Source: Marinomonas phaeophyticola
GTDB lineage: Bacteria; Pseudomonadota; Gammaproteobacteria; Pseudomonadales; Marinomonadaceae
Direction: 5' to 3'
Assembly (NCBI RefSeq): GCF_026966905.1
Contig: NZ_JAPUBN010000015.1
Location: 124,001 to 188,000 of the forward strand
DNA length: 64,000 nt
The notes beneath the pieces are model-generated. The model had not been told where the DNA came from. It was given only the letters and a program-made list of their open reading frames with translations, and did not search any database. Within the stretch, counting starts at the first letter, position 1, and every line of letters starts with the position of its first letter. This document shows positions 17,857-25,995 of the stretch, piece after piece. The position numbers were made by a program, and so were the translations under genes.

Positions 17857-17964
17857 TTTTAATGAGCGCTCATCTTCTTGCAAAGCGGCTTCTATGTTAA
17901 GGCAGTTCACTTAACCGAATCAGCATTACGAGATACTGGATATTGTGTCTTTGATAGCTTTATC

Positions 17965-17996
17965 ATGCGAGGCCTACTAGGTCTCGCATTCTTTGT
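17965..17996 (+). terminator. Terminator after the aldehyde dehydrogenase gene
   Basis: ATGCGAGGCC at 17965-17974 pairs with GGTCTCGCAT at 17980-17989 (one G-T pair) around a 5-base loop, followed by TCTTTGTTT. It closes the TRAP-exporter-dehydrogenase operon and lies directly before repeat copy B. Confidence 0.75.
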
Positions 17997-18001
17997 TTGT
18001 C

Positions 18002-18057
18002 CAGCGAGGCTGACAATCCCGTCAGGTTGAAATAAGTCTATTTCACCTTACTCGATG
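18002..18057. repeat. 56-bp imperfect direct repeat, copy B
   Basis: Matches 2780-2835 at 42 of 56 ungapped positions, in the same orientation and again directly after a terminator. This copy contains an inner inverted repeat, GAAATA/TATTTC. The pair brackets the 3.0-17.9 kb island. Function unknown. Confidence 0.6.
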
Positions 18058-18085
18058 CGCTATAAACAAAAACGATACGGCCAAA

Positions 18086-19144
18086 TTAGCGAATGTTTAC
18101 CCCTTTAGGTAAAAAACCCTCTAATAATTGAATGCCTTCAAAGTTCTGAGAAAGGCGCTGCTTCTGCTGCTCTAAACGAATGACAGGGGCTCGTGTTTCA
18201 TCGACTGAGCAATTATGTTCACTGATCAATTTCTTTCCCTGTGCATTCAACTGGGTATCATCAATTAAACGGGTGTTGATGGAAAACTCTCCTACCGCTT
18301 GGATGCAATTTTTCCGACTGAAGCGAGCAAAGCCATTAAAGCTAAAATGCTCTTCAACATAATGGTTACTAAGCTCAATAAGTGCATCCATTAGTTTGTA
18401 AAGCAATTCGTTCGTGGTTTCTTGTTTTAAAATTAATGTGCATTCGATACCGTGTAATTCTGCAAAGTCAGGCGACTGATGCTCCTCTGCGCAGGTAAAC
18501 ATAAAATCGACTAACGTCTGTCCATTATGACGATGCGTGACATCAAGACATTTAATCGTGGTTTGATCAAAGCGTAGTAGATCGAATACCGCTTGAATGC
18601 TGGCTATTGAGAATGTCTCTGTTTCAATGGTTTGAGCTTCAAACAGGTCATAACACTGAGCCATTAAAGGGAGGTCATGATGGCTATTAAAGGGAGTACT
18701 GACTTTATTAGAATCACTTGAGCGTAATGTTAATAGCTCTCTAATTTCGTGCTCACGAGCTTTTTGTATGGCTAAAAATACAGTCTGAATAATCTCAGAG
18801 GTTGACAGGTTCGGTTCTACTCGCCACTTTCTGCCATAAACAATTTTACTGGCTCGATTGGGACAGTTTTTCTGATAGTTCTCACGACCAATAATGCCTA
18901 TCTGGATAATGACACCTTGGCCATCGTCCTCACAAAAAATAGGATAGTGCTTGGAGAAGCTAATTTTATTTAAAATGGATTCCACACTTTCTAACGTATG
19001 GTCGTAACCGTAGAAGTGTTGAGGTACACAGGATTCACCATTAGGAAGGCTCACCTTAGGTGCGGAAATAAGACAATATTCCCCCAACGCTTCATGAGCA
19101 GAAATGTCTCGTTTTGTGAGTAAATTTAAAGCGCTCTTTTTCAT
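18086..19144 (-). CDS. Hypothetical protein, about 350 residues
   Basis: I do not recognise this family with confidence. The protein is soluble-looking, with no signal peptide or membrane segment. Distinctive stretches include HFYGYDHTLESVESILNK, IVYGRKWRVEPNLSTSEIIQ followed by AIQKAREHEIRELLTLR, and a C-terminal EEHFSFNGFARFSRKNC. The even amino-acid use argues that it is a real gene. The frame could start at a TTG at 19174, but the ATG at 19144 is used here; neither has a clear ribosome site. It is convergent with the aldehyde dehydrogenase operon and next to repeat copy B. No function is proposed. Confidence 0.7.
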   Translation of the reverse strand: MKKSALNLLTKRDISAHEALGEYCLISAPKVSLPNGESCVPQHFYGYDHTLESVESILNKISFSKHYPIFCEDDGQGVIIQIGIIGRENYQKNCPNRASKIVYGRKWRVEPNLSTSEIIQTVFLAIQKAREHEIRELLTLRSSDSNKVSTPFNSHHDLPLMAQCYDLFEAQTIETETFSIASIQAVFDLLRFDQTTIKCLDVTHRHNGQTLVDFMFTCAEEHQSPDFAELHGIECTLILKQETTNELLYKLMDALIELSNHYVEEHFSFNGFARFSRKNCIQAVGEFSINTRLIDDTQLNAQGKKLISEHNCSVDETRAPVIRLEQQKQRLSQNFEGIQLLEGFLPKGVNIR

Positions 19145-19928
19145 ACTGGCATCGAACTCAAATAAATAAAACAATTGGCAGACTATATATGACAGACTTT
19201 TTTTACAATAGTTTTAACCTATACGCAAAAAACTGAAAACTAGACCATATTTAAGTCTCTTATTTAGTTTTTTATTTGAAATATGGAACATAAAAGTAGC
19301 AATGGATTTATTCTATAATATTGGCTCTGTTTGGAAACGTGCTTTTATGACTAGAATTGTTCTGATCACTCTTGGGTGAAAGTAGAGAATTATGGAGCAC
19401 TTATTTTGAACCTTGTCACTAGAGTATCGGCGTAATAGCTTGTATTTCTCTTATGTCTTATATAAGATCCAAAGAACTTTGCCATAGATCAATAAATAGG
19501 TGATATTTTGGTCAGGTTATTAAAATGATAACAAAACTTTAGGATGACACACATCGCGGCTGATTACTTTGATGACTTGCAGGGCTCTTTTTAGCCAACA
19601 GGTTCACATTGTGTCATGGCTAATCATTATCTAACTCTTTTATAGAGTGTTTTTAACTCGCCTAGGTAGCTTCTCTTAATTTGTATTCCCTTATCATGGT
19701 AGACACCGAGTTGATGCTAATGAGGGTGAATTTGGTCTTTGATAACAAAGAACAAGAAGCGTCTTACGCTGGTAAAATGAAGCGTTTGATCATGGTTTGT
19801 TGTCGGTGTTTTAGCGTCTAAGCTTAGTCAATGCTAAGTCTTCATTGGGTTTCACTCAAAATGACAGGTAAACTAGTCTTATTCTAAATAGTAGTCATTG
19901 GTATATTTGAATAAAAGAGGGTTTTTTA
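19145..19928. other. Intergenic region upstream of an orphan TRAP pair
   Basis: About 780 bases without a credible gene; only very short open stretches on the forward strand. A dctP gene would be expected here before dctQ, but no signal peptide or DctP landmark was found in any frame. It should hold the promoter of the TRAP pair. Confidence 0.55.
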
Positions 19929-20477
19929 ATGCCTTGGATGATAAAAATAATATCAGGGTTGAGTGTGTTAAACAGCGCCATTATTGGACTGTTTAAATAT
20001 TTGGCTTTATCTGCTGTCGCGATTATGACATTTGTTATTCTGTTACAAGTGTTTTTCCGCTATGTGCTAAATAATTCCTTTCCATGGTCTGAAGAGCTTG
20101 CTCGCTACCTAATGGTTTGGATGACCTTTCTTACTTTACCTGTTGTGTCCCGCCTGAAACAACATGCGGCTTTAGAAATTATTCTCGGAAGCCTACCCCA
20201 TAAATTAAATACAATACTGCAACTGATCATCTACGGTTTGACGGGCATTGTTTTGTTTATTGCTTTTGATAAAAGCTATGATTTTGCGATGAAAGGCACT
20301 CGCATGTTGGCGACAGCGTTACCGGTTACCAAAGCGTGGTCTTACACGGCCATGCCAGTTGGTTTTTTTGTGATGATGCTGGTTTATCTAGAGTTGTTTC
20401 TCATTAATCTAGTTGATTTATTTTCTCCTGAGAAGGCCGCTTCGCTTTCAGTTGAATCATCAGCGAATAAACAATAA
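19929..20477 (+). CDS. TRAP transporter small membrane subunit (DctQ family), second system
   Basis: The 182-residue, four-helix membrane protein has the family signature LLQVFFRYVLNNSFPWSEELARYLMVW near residues 40-65, with later helices near 90-110 and 135-160. A GAGGG element lies about eight bases before the ATG. It precedes a DctM gene by only eleven bases but lacks the usual neighbouring dctP, unlike the complete set at 12-15 kb. The pair may work with a binding protein encoded elsewhere. Substrate unknown; the neighbouring SnoaL-like lipoprotein and AraC gene give no clear hint. Confidence 0.9.
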   Translation: MPWMIKIISGLSVLNSAIIGLFKYLALSAVAIMTFVILLQVFFRYVLNNSFPWSEELARYLMVWMTFLTLPVVSRLKQHAALEIILGSLPHKLNTILQLIIYGLTGIVLFIAFDKSYDFAMKGTRMLATALPVTKAWSYTAMPVGFFVMMLVYLELFLINLVDLFSPEKAASLSVESSANKQ

Positions 20478-20488
20478 GGATAATCGTC

Positions 20489-21771
20489 ATGGGTATTTCT
20501 TTTTTTGGGTTCTTTTATCCGTCATGTTTTTGGGTATGCCAGTTGCGTTTGCTTTGCTGTTTGCACCTGGTGTCAGTTTATTTTTAGAAGGTAAAGAAGC
20601 CTTTTATTTGCTACTTACGCAACGTTTGTACAATGGTATCGATAGCTTTCCTTTAATGGCGATTCCATTTTTTATGTTAGCCGGTGAAGTAATGAATCGT
20701 AGTGGTATTACTCTTTCACTTGTTCAAGTAAGCCAAGCGTTTATTGGGCACTTTCGTGGCGGTCTTGCACAAATTAATATTCTTTCTTCGATGTTATTTG
20801 CTGGATTAAGTGGTTCTGCAGTTGCCGACTGCTCGGCGTTAGGCAAAATGCTGATTCCAGCGATGGAGAAAAATGGTTATTCTCGTCGTTTTGCGGCGGC
20901 GGTAACGGCGGCCTCTTCAATTATTGGCCCTATTATTCCTCCCAGCGGCATTATGATCCTGTATGCATTTGTGATGAATGTATCAGTAGGTGGTTTGTTT
21001 GCCGCCGGCATTATTCCTGGGATTTTAGTCGGTACCAGTTTAATGGTGATGACTTGGTATTTGTCTAAGAAGCGCGGTTATGCCGTGGCGGCAGAAAAAG
21101 CCACTTATAAAGAAAGAGGCAAGGCGGTTAAAAAAGCTTTTTGGCCTCTAATGACGCCAGTGATTTTGTTAGGTGGTATTCTTTCCGGCATTTTCACACC
21201 GACAGAAGCCGCGGCGGTGGCGGCGGCTTATGCATTAGTCATTAGTTTTATGACTAAGACAATGAGCTTTAAGTCGTTACCGGATTTATTTTATGAAACA
21301 GCGAAATCATCCGCTGTTATCCTATTCTTAGTCGGTAGCGCCGTAGCGTTTTCAGCGGTGATCAGTTTGTCTGGAGCACCACAGAAAGTCGCTGGCTTTA
21401 TGGTATCACTGACATCTGACCCACTGATGTTATTACTACTGATTAACATCTTATTATTGATTGTTGGTATGTTCCTTGATGCAGGACCTGCGATTCTGAT
21501 TCTAGGACCTATTCTGGGACCTATTGTGACCCAGTTCGGCGTTGACCCGCTGCATTTTGCCATTGTGATGTGTGTGAACTTAACAGTTGGGCTGGCGACA
21601 CCGCCTATGGGGCTGGTGCTCTTTGTGGCGGCCAGTGTCAGTGGTGAGAAAGTAGAGCGCATCAGTAGAGAAATGTTGCCTTATTTAGCCATGCATTTAC
21701 TGGTAATTGTGCTTATTACCTATATTCCTGCCATAACAATGACATTGCCACGTATGTTAGGCTTTGCTTAG
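20489..21771 (+). CDS. TRAP transporter large permease subunit (DctM family), second system (frame slip near the start)
   Basis: From about 20510 the frame encodes a full DctM permease: VLLSVMFLGMPVAFALLF, GLSGSAVADCSALG, IIPPSGIMILYAF, FTPTEAAAVAAAYA and LATPPMGLVLFVAA. The best start is ATG 20489, with AAGGA at 20476-20480 eight bases upstream. It begins MGISFF and would join the family pattern only if one base is added in the seven-T run at 20500-20506 or the following GGG. Without the repair, translation would have to begin at ATG 20524 and lose about a dozen residues of the first helix. A strong terminator follows. Confidence 0.88.
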
Positions 21772-21796
21772 CACATGAAATAAGAATAAGTGATCT

Positions 21797-21835
21797 AAAA
21801 AAGGGGGTGCTAGTTCATTAGCACCCCCTTTTTTT
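21797..21835. terminator. Bidirectional terminator between the TRAP pair and the lipoprotein gene
   Basis: A perfect stem of at least 14 bp (AAAAGGGGGTGCTA, ending at 21812, with its complement from 21819) has a 6-base loop, with A and T runs on both flanks. It serves both convergent genes. Confidence 0.92.
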
Positions 21836-21856
21836 ATGGTGTTTTAACTGGTTATT

Positions 21857-22711
21857 TTAGAAGTTAAATTTCCCATTACTGTTTTTCCAATCGGCTTTGG
21901 CAGGGATGGTTTCAATGGTATCCCAATGTTCAACTAACATGCCATTTTCAACACGGAATAGGTCGTAGAAAGCGACATGTTGTTTCAAAAACTCACCTTC
22001 ACTGATGGACAGTACAAAGTTACCTTGGCCAAGCACTTTATGATTTTCGGTATAAATCATAGGCATACCTTGTTCCGCTAAAGCACCAAGCGCCGCGCCT
22101 AAACCACTCAAATCATCGGCAACGCCTGGATTGTGCTGAATGTACCCACCTTCGTTAGGTGATATGAATTGAGTTAATTTATCTAATTCACCTTTGAGCA
22201 AAACCGTGTTTACAAAGTCAGTTACTATGGCTTTATTTTCTTCCGTTTTATCTAGGTCGGTTAATTCTGTAGAGCCATCAATCTGAGTACGGCCACTTGC
22301 ATTCGCTGGCGCTGTCTCTTGAAGGTTATCCCAATGCTCAACGATTTTACCGTCTTCAAAGCGGAACACATCAAACCCAATTTTTGGACCAAAAAAGTTG
22401 TATTCTGTGTGAGAGAAGGTGTAATCGCCGTCTTGGAAAGCACGCACCACATTCACTTTAGCGCTGCCTTTTGGTAATGCTTGCAACACTTCACCAAAAC
22501 CAGCTAAGCCATCTCCGACAGCCAGATTGTGTTGTATGTAGCTTGTTGGGTTTACATAGCTAATGGCTTGTTGATCGCCAGTTTCGATGGCATTCAGTAG
22601 GGCAACGGCTTTTTCTTGATTGGTGATATTCATAGCGTCTTCCGAATGTAGATTAGAACAAGCGGCTAGAGAGCCTGCAATTAGAACGGCGACGGCAACG
22701 TTTGCTTTCAT
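21857..22711 (-). CDS. Lipoprotein with two SnoaL-like domains
   Basis: A lipoprotein signal covers about residues 1-18, with the lipobox LAAC in VLIAGSLAACSN. Two similar halves follow: the first contains YVNPTSYIQHNLAVGDGLAG and GFDVFRFEDGKIVEHWDNLQE, the second EGGYIQHNPGVADDLSGLG and FYDLFRVENGMLVEHWDTIE. Each is a SnoaL/NTF2-like fold with the typical YIQHN and VEHWD signatures, so the protein arose by internal duplication. Single-domain relatives are often annotated as SnoaL-like polyketide cyclase or nuclear transport factor 2 family proteins without known activity. It would be anchored in the outer or inner membrane. AGGT lies before the ATG. Substrate unknown. Confidence 0.85.
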   Translation of the reverse strand: MKANVAVAVLIAGSLAACSNLHSEDAMNITNQEKAVALLNAIETGDQQAISYVNPTSYIQHNLAVGDGLAGFGEVLQALPKGSAKVNVVRAFQDGDYTFSHTEYNFFGPKIGFDVFRFEDGKIVEHWDNLQETAPANASGRTQIDGSTELTDLDKTEENKAIVTDFVNTVLLKGELDKLTQFISPNEGGYIQHNPGVADDLSGLGAALGALAEQGMPMIYTENHKVLGQGNFVLSISEGEFLKQHVAFYDLFRVENGMLVEHWDTIETIPAKADWKNSNGKFNF

Positions 22712-22806
22712 GTCGATTTACCTGATTAGTTAATGTGCCGCTATTCTATAAAAGGGAAGGTGATCCAGGCAGGTGAATATGGGATAGAAAATGGTAAATG
22801 TTGAAC

Positions 22807-23682
22807 CTATTGAGTTTTCTTAAACTGATTCGGGGTCATAAGAGTGTGCTTTTTGAAGTATTTTACAAAGTTACTTGGTTCATCAAAACCTAGGTAGGCG
22901 GCTAGTTGTTGTATTTGATAATGATCAATAGATAATCGACGTTTGGCTTCTAAAATGGTATGCGCATCAATAAGCTGCTTTGAGGTTCTATTAGTGGCTA
23001 ATTTACATATTTTATTTAATGTCTTGTATGTAGTGCCGAGTAGATTGGCGTAATAATGGGCGTCACGAGTGTTGATAAAATGCTCATTAAGTAACAGGAT
23101 GAAACGCTCAAAGCAGCGTGTTTGTGCCAAATTCATTTTATTTAGGTAAATACGAGGTCTTGCTTCTGTTACTTTGAGGAGCATAGAAGTGAAGAGTGTT
23201 TGTAAAAATATGAGGTTAGGTGTTTCAATTTTTAGCTCTGTTTGCAATAAACGAATTAATTCAAGTAAGGTAGATTCCTGCGATTCTGAAAGGGTAAATC
23301 CCTGTAGCTTTGATGAAATGAAATGTGTTGGGGAGAATATTTGCAGGTTGATGGCCGTAGCCACTTTGTCGATAAACTCGTCGGTAAAAACAATAAGCTT
23401 GCCTTGAGGCTTGTTGTGCACATCAAAGGAATGAATTTGACCTTTATTAATCATTAATACTCGGCCTGCCTCAAGGTGGAATTGATTGAAGTCGATGAGA
23501 TGTTGCCCTTGTCCGCCGGTGATAATGATGATGTTATGGAAGTGAATGCGATGGGGCTGATCTATGTATTTAATGTCGCCTGATTCAAAGCGTTGGTAAA
23601 GGTTCTCCAGACTAATGATTTCAAACCCTAAACTAGACAATTTTGAATTTTTAAACTTTATGTCTGGAATCGTTACATTCAT
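22807..23682 (-). CDS. AraC-family transcriptional regulator with N-terminal cupin domain
   Basis: The 291-residue protein has an N-terminal cupin-like sensory domain (about 40-130, HRIHFHNIIIITGGQGQHLIDF, MINKGQIHSFDVH). Two helix-turn-helix units end the chain (about 195-290), with the AraC signature QLAAYLGFDEPSNFVKYFKKHTLMTPNQFKK. It lies upstream of the SnoaL-like lipoprotein, 95 bases away and in the same direction, and may control it or itself. It is divergent from the HD-domain gene. The ligand is unknown. Confidence 0.88.
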   Translation of the reverse strand: MNVTIPDIKFKNSKLSSLGFEIISLENLYQRFESGDIKYIDQPHRIHFHNIIIITGGQGQHLIDFNQFHLEAGRVLMINKGQIHSFDVHNKPQGKLIVFTDEFIDKVATAINLQIFSPTHFISSKLQGFTLSESQESTLLELIRLLQTELKIETPNLIFLQTLFTSMLLKVTEARPRIYLNKMNLAQTRCFERFILLLNEHFINTRDAHYYANLLGTTYKTLNKICKLATNRTSKQLIDAHTILEAKRRLSIDHYQIQQLAAYLGFDEPSNFVKYFKKHTLMTPNQFKKTQ

Positions 23683-23832
23683 TGCCGTTCTCTTTATCGC
23701 TATAATGGTATTTTGAATAATGGGTTTAAAGATTGATGCACGCTAGGGTTGTTTAATGATCTTCATTAATAAAACAGGGTATTTTTCTTTAGGCGCCTTT
23801 TCTTTCACTTATTTAGCAAGAAAAGATAGGTT

Positions 23833-24471
23833 ATGACATTAGATGAATTAGTCGTATTTGAAAAACAATTTCTGTCTTTTATCACAGAACAAAGGCATGC
23901 AGATAGTGCTCACGATGTCAGCCATATTACTCGAGTCGTAAAAGTAGCAAAAGCCATGGCACAAGAGGAGCGAGCGGAGCTTGCTATCGTGGTGCCAGCG
24001 GCATGGTTACACGACTGTGTTTCCTTCCCTAAGAGTCACCCTGATAGAAAGAAAGCGTCTACCCTTGCTGGTGACAAGGCCATTACTTTTCTTGAATCTA
24101 TTGGTTACCCACAAGTGTGTTTTGACGCTATTCATCATGCCATTAGCGCTCATAGTTTTAGTGCTAATATTGCCCCCACAACGCTAGAAGCCAAAATTGT
24201 TCAAGATGCCGATCGTTTAGATGCGTTGGGAGCAGTGGGTGTAGCTCGCTGTATGCTGGTAAGTGGATCCGTTCACCGCTCTCTTTATTCGATTGATGAC
24301 CCTTTTTGTGACTCTCGTCCTGTAGATGACAAACAATTTTCTATTGATCATTTTTATAGCAAGCTATTTAACATTGCTGAAACGTTACATACCGACTCTG
24401 CTCGTATTGAAGGACGAAAGAGAGAAGCGTTCATGCGCGACTTTTTGGCGCAATTAAAGCAAGAAATATAG
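23833..24471 (+). CDS. HD-domain phosphohydrolase (YedJ-like)
   Basis: The 212-residue protein has the HD metal site: His in SAHDVSHITRV, the HD doublet in AAWLHDCVSFP, and a later Asp in KIVQDADRLDALGAVGV. This pattern and length match YedJ-type phosphohydrolases, cytoplasmic enzymes with metal-dependent phosphatase activity and poorly defined substrates. The start ATG 23833 has only a close AGG upstream. It is transcribed toward the MerR gene, with a separate promoter between them. Confidence 0.85.
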   Translation: MTLDELVVFEKQFLSFITEQRHADSAHDVSHITRVVKVAKAMAQEERAELAIVVPAAWLHDCVSFPKSHPDRKKASTLAGDKAITFLESIGYPQVCFDAIHHAISAHSFSANIAPTTLEAKIVQDADRLDALGAVGVARCMLVSGSVHRSLYSIDDPFCDSRPVDDKQFSIDHFYSKLFNIAETLHTDSARIEGRKREAFMRDFLAQLKQEI

Positions 24472-24483
24472 GCTAAAAAAGCC

Positions 24484-24515
24484 TTGACCTTAAACTATAC
24501 TCTAAGGTCTATCAT
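24484..24515 (+). promoter_or_regulatory. MerR-type promoter with operator dyad in a long spacer
   Basis: TTGACC at 24484-24489 and TATCAT at 24510-24515 are separated by 20 bp, the stretched spacing typical of MerR-controlled promoters. The dyad ACCTTA (24487-24492) and TAAGGT (24503-24508) overlaps the -35 element and spacer and would bind the regulator encoded just downstream. This implies autoregulation of the two-gene metal operon. Confidence 0.78.
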
Positions 24516-24545
24516 GGCAACATTACATGAGTAGTAGGTATGTTT

Positions 24546-24965
24546 ATGAAGATCGGTGATTTAGAAAAACAATCAGGTATCAGTGCTTATACACTGAGAT
24601 ATTATGAAAAAGAAGGTTTATTAATGCCTTCTAAGCGAGGTGAAAATAACTATCGCCATTATTCACAGGATGATTTGATCACAGCAAAATTTATTAAACG
24701 CAGTAAGGCTTGTGGCTTTAGTTTGTCTGAAACGGCGTCGTTACTTGCCATTAAAACCGATAAAAGCCAACATGTTTGTGCAGAAGCTAAATCCATTACA
24801 CACAGTAAGATTCAAGAGATTGAAGAGCAAATTCAACGCTTGCAACATATGCAAGAGACGCTTATTCAACTTGAGAAATATTGCTGCGGTGGACAAGAGA
24901 GCGCAGAGTTTTGTTCGATTATCAGTGCTTTAGAACAAGATCAAATAATAGAAAAAGGAGAGTAA
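24546..24965 (+). CDS. MerR-family metal-responsive regulator (ZntR/CadR-like)
   Basis: The N-terminal winged helix is typical (KIGDLEKQSGISAYTLRYYEKEGLL), followed by a coiled-coil dimerisation helix (SKIQEIEEQIQRLQHMQETL). The C-terminal metal-binding region has Cys-Cys-Gly-Gly (KYCCGGQESAEFC) plus an upstream Cys in HVCAEAKS. This is the ZntR/CadR type, which senses zinc, cadmium or lead. ATG 24546 is preferred over 24540 because AGTAGG then has proper spacing. It is followed by the permease gene with GTG start at 24967, one base after its stop, so they form an operon under the dyad promoter upstream. Confidence 0.88.
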   Translation: MKIGDLEKQSGISAYTLRYYEKEGLLMPSKRGENNYRHYSQDDLITAKFIKRSKACGFSLSETASLLAIKTDKSQHVCAEAKSITHSKIQEIEEQIQRLQHMQETLIQLEKYCCGGQESAEFCSIISALEQDQIIEKGE

Positions 24966-24966
24966 C

Positions 24967-25989
24967 GTGGATTTAATCAATAATTTTATTGCGCTTTTTG
25001 TTGAATCAGCCCCTTTTCTATTAGTCGGCATGCTAATCGCTGGAGTTATTCATCAGCTAGTACCCAAAAAATGGATAGAGTCGACCTTAGGTAAACGTAA
25101 TTCTGTGGTAACCGCCGCTCTGATCGGAGCCCCTTTACCTCTGTGTTCCTGCTCGGTGATCCCCGTGGCCATGGGGATTCGTCGAAGCGGTGCGAGTAAA
25201 GCCAGCACGGCTAGTTTTTTGGTCTCGACTCCTGAGACAGGGGTGGACTCTATTGGTGTCACCTATGCCTTGATGGGACCGATTATGGCCATAGCTCGCC
25301 CGATTGCTGCGATTATTTCAGCTATTGTAGCGGGCAGCTTAATTACTGTATTTGGCTCAGTAGAAAGACCAAAGCCAGCGTCTGAAGAGGCCCCTGTGCA
25401 AAAGAGTTGCTGTCATAAGAGTGCTCCCAAAGCTGTCAGCCTCTTTGATAAGGTTAAAGCCTCTTTTGTGTTTGGTTATGGTCAATTATTACGCGATTTT
25501 ATGGTGTGGTTTCTGATTGGTATTTTCTTTGCGGCGTTGGTGACGACCTTTGTTCCTGAAGACTTCCTGACACAGTACGGTCAAGGTGTGTTTGCCATGT
25601 TAGTCATAGTGCTTATCTCAGTGCCTATGTACATCTGTGCTACCGCCTCAACGCCGTTGGCCGTGGGTTTATTGTTATCAGGTATTACACCTGGAGCGGC
25701 TTTGGTCTTTATGTTAACTGGCCCTGCAACCAATATTGCCACATTGATGGTGATCAAAAATGAACTTGGTAAACGTGAGCTGGTGATTTACCTGATCGCA
25801 ATTGTGGTTAGTGCGGTCGGTTCCGGCTTGTTACTGGATTATTTATTCGATACTTTTCAATGGGAAATGCAGCTTGTACATGGAGATCATTCCGACATGA
25901 TGGGCTTCTTCTATCAAGCTAGTGCTATTGTATTAGCCGGCTTGATTGCTTTTCAGCTACAGAAACGTTTTTTAAAAATTATGGTGTAA
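24967..25989 (+). CDS. SO_0444/DUF318 family metal efflux permease
   Basis: This 340-residue inner-membrane permease has two permease halves, each with the family motif: LIGAPLPLCSCSVIPVAMG with a Cys-Ser-Cys pair, and VPMYICATASTPLAVGL. A cysteine-rich, histidine-containing cytoplasmic loop (QKSCCHKSAPK) between the halves suggests metal binding. Relatives are annotated as SO_0444 family Cu/Zn efflux transporters. The GTG start is supported by GGAG nine bases upstream. Operon partnership with a ZntR-like regulator supports export of zinc, cadmium or lead. Residues 130-150 vary between family members, so the exact metal is not readable. Confidence 0.85.
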   Translation: MDLINNFIALFVESAPFLLVGMLIAGVIHQLVPKKWIESTLGKRNSVVTAALIGAPLPLCSCSVIPVAMGIRRSGASKASTASFLVSTPETGVDSIGVTYALMGPIMAIARPIAAIISAIVAGSLITVFGSVERPKPASEEAPVQKSCCHKSAPKAVSLFDKVKASFVFGYGQLLRDFMVWFLIGIFFAALVTTFVPEDFLTQYGQGVFAMLVIVLISVPMYICATASTPLAVGLLLSGITPGAALVFMLTGPATNIATLMVIKNELGKRELVIYLIAIVVSAVGSGLLLDYLFDTFQWEMQLVHGDHSDMMGFFYQASAIVLAGLIAFQLQKRFLKIMV

Positions 25990-25995
25990 TACTGG

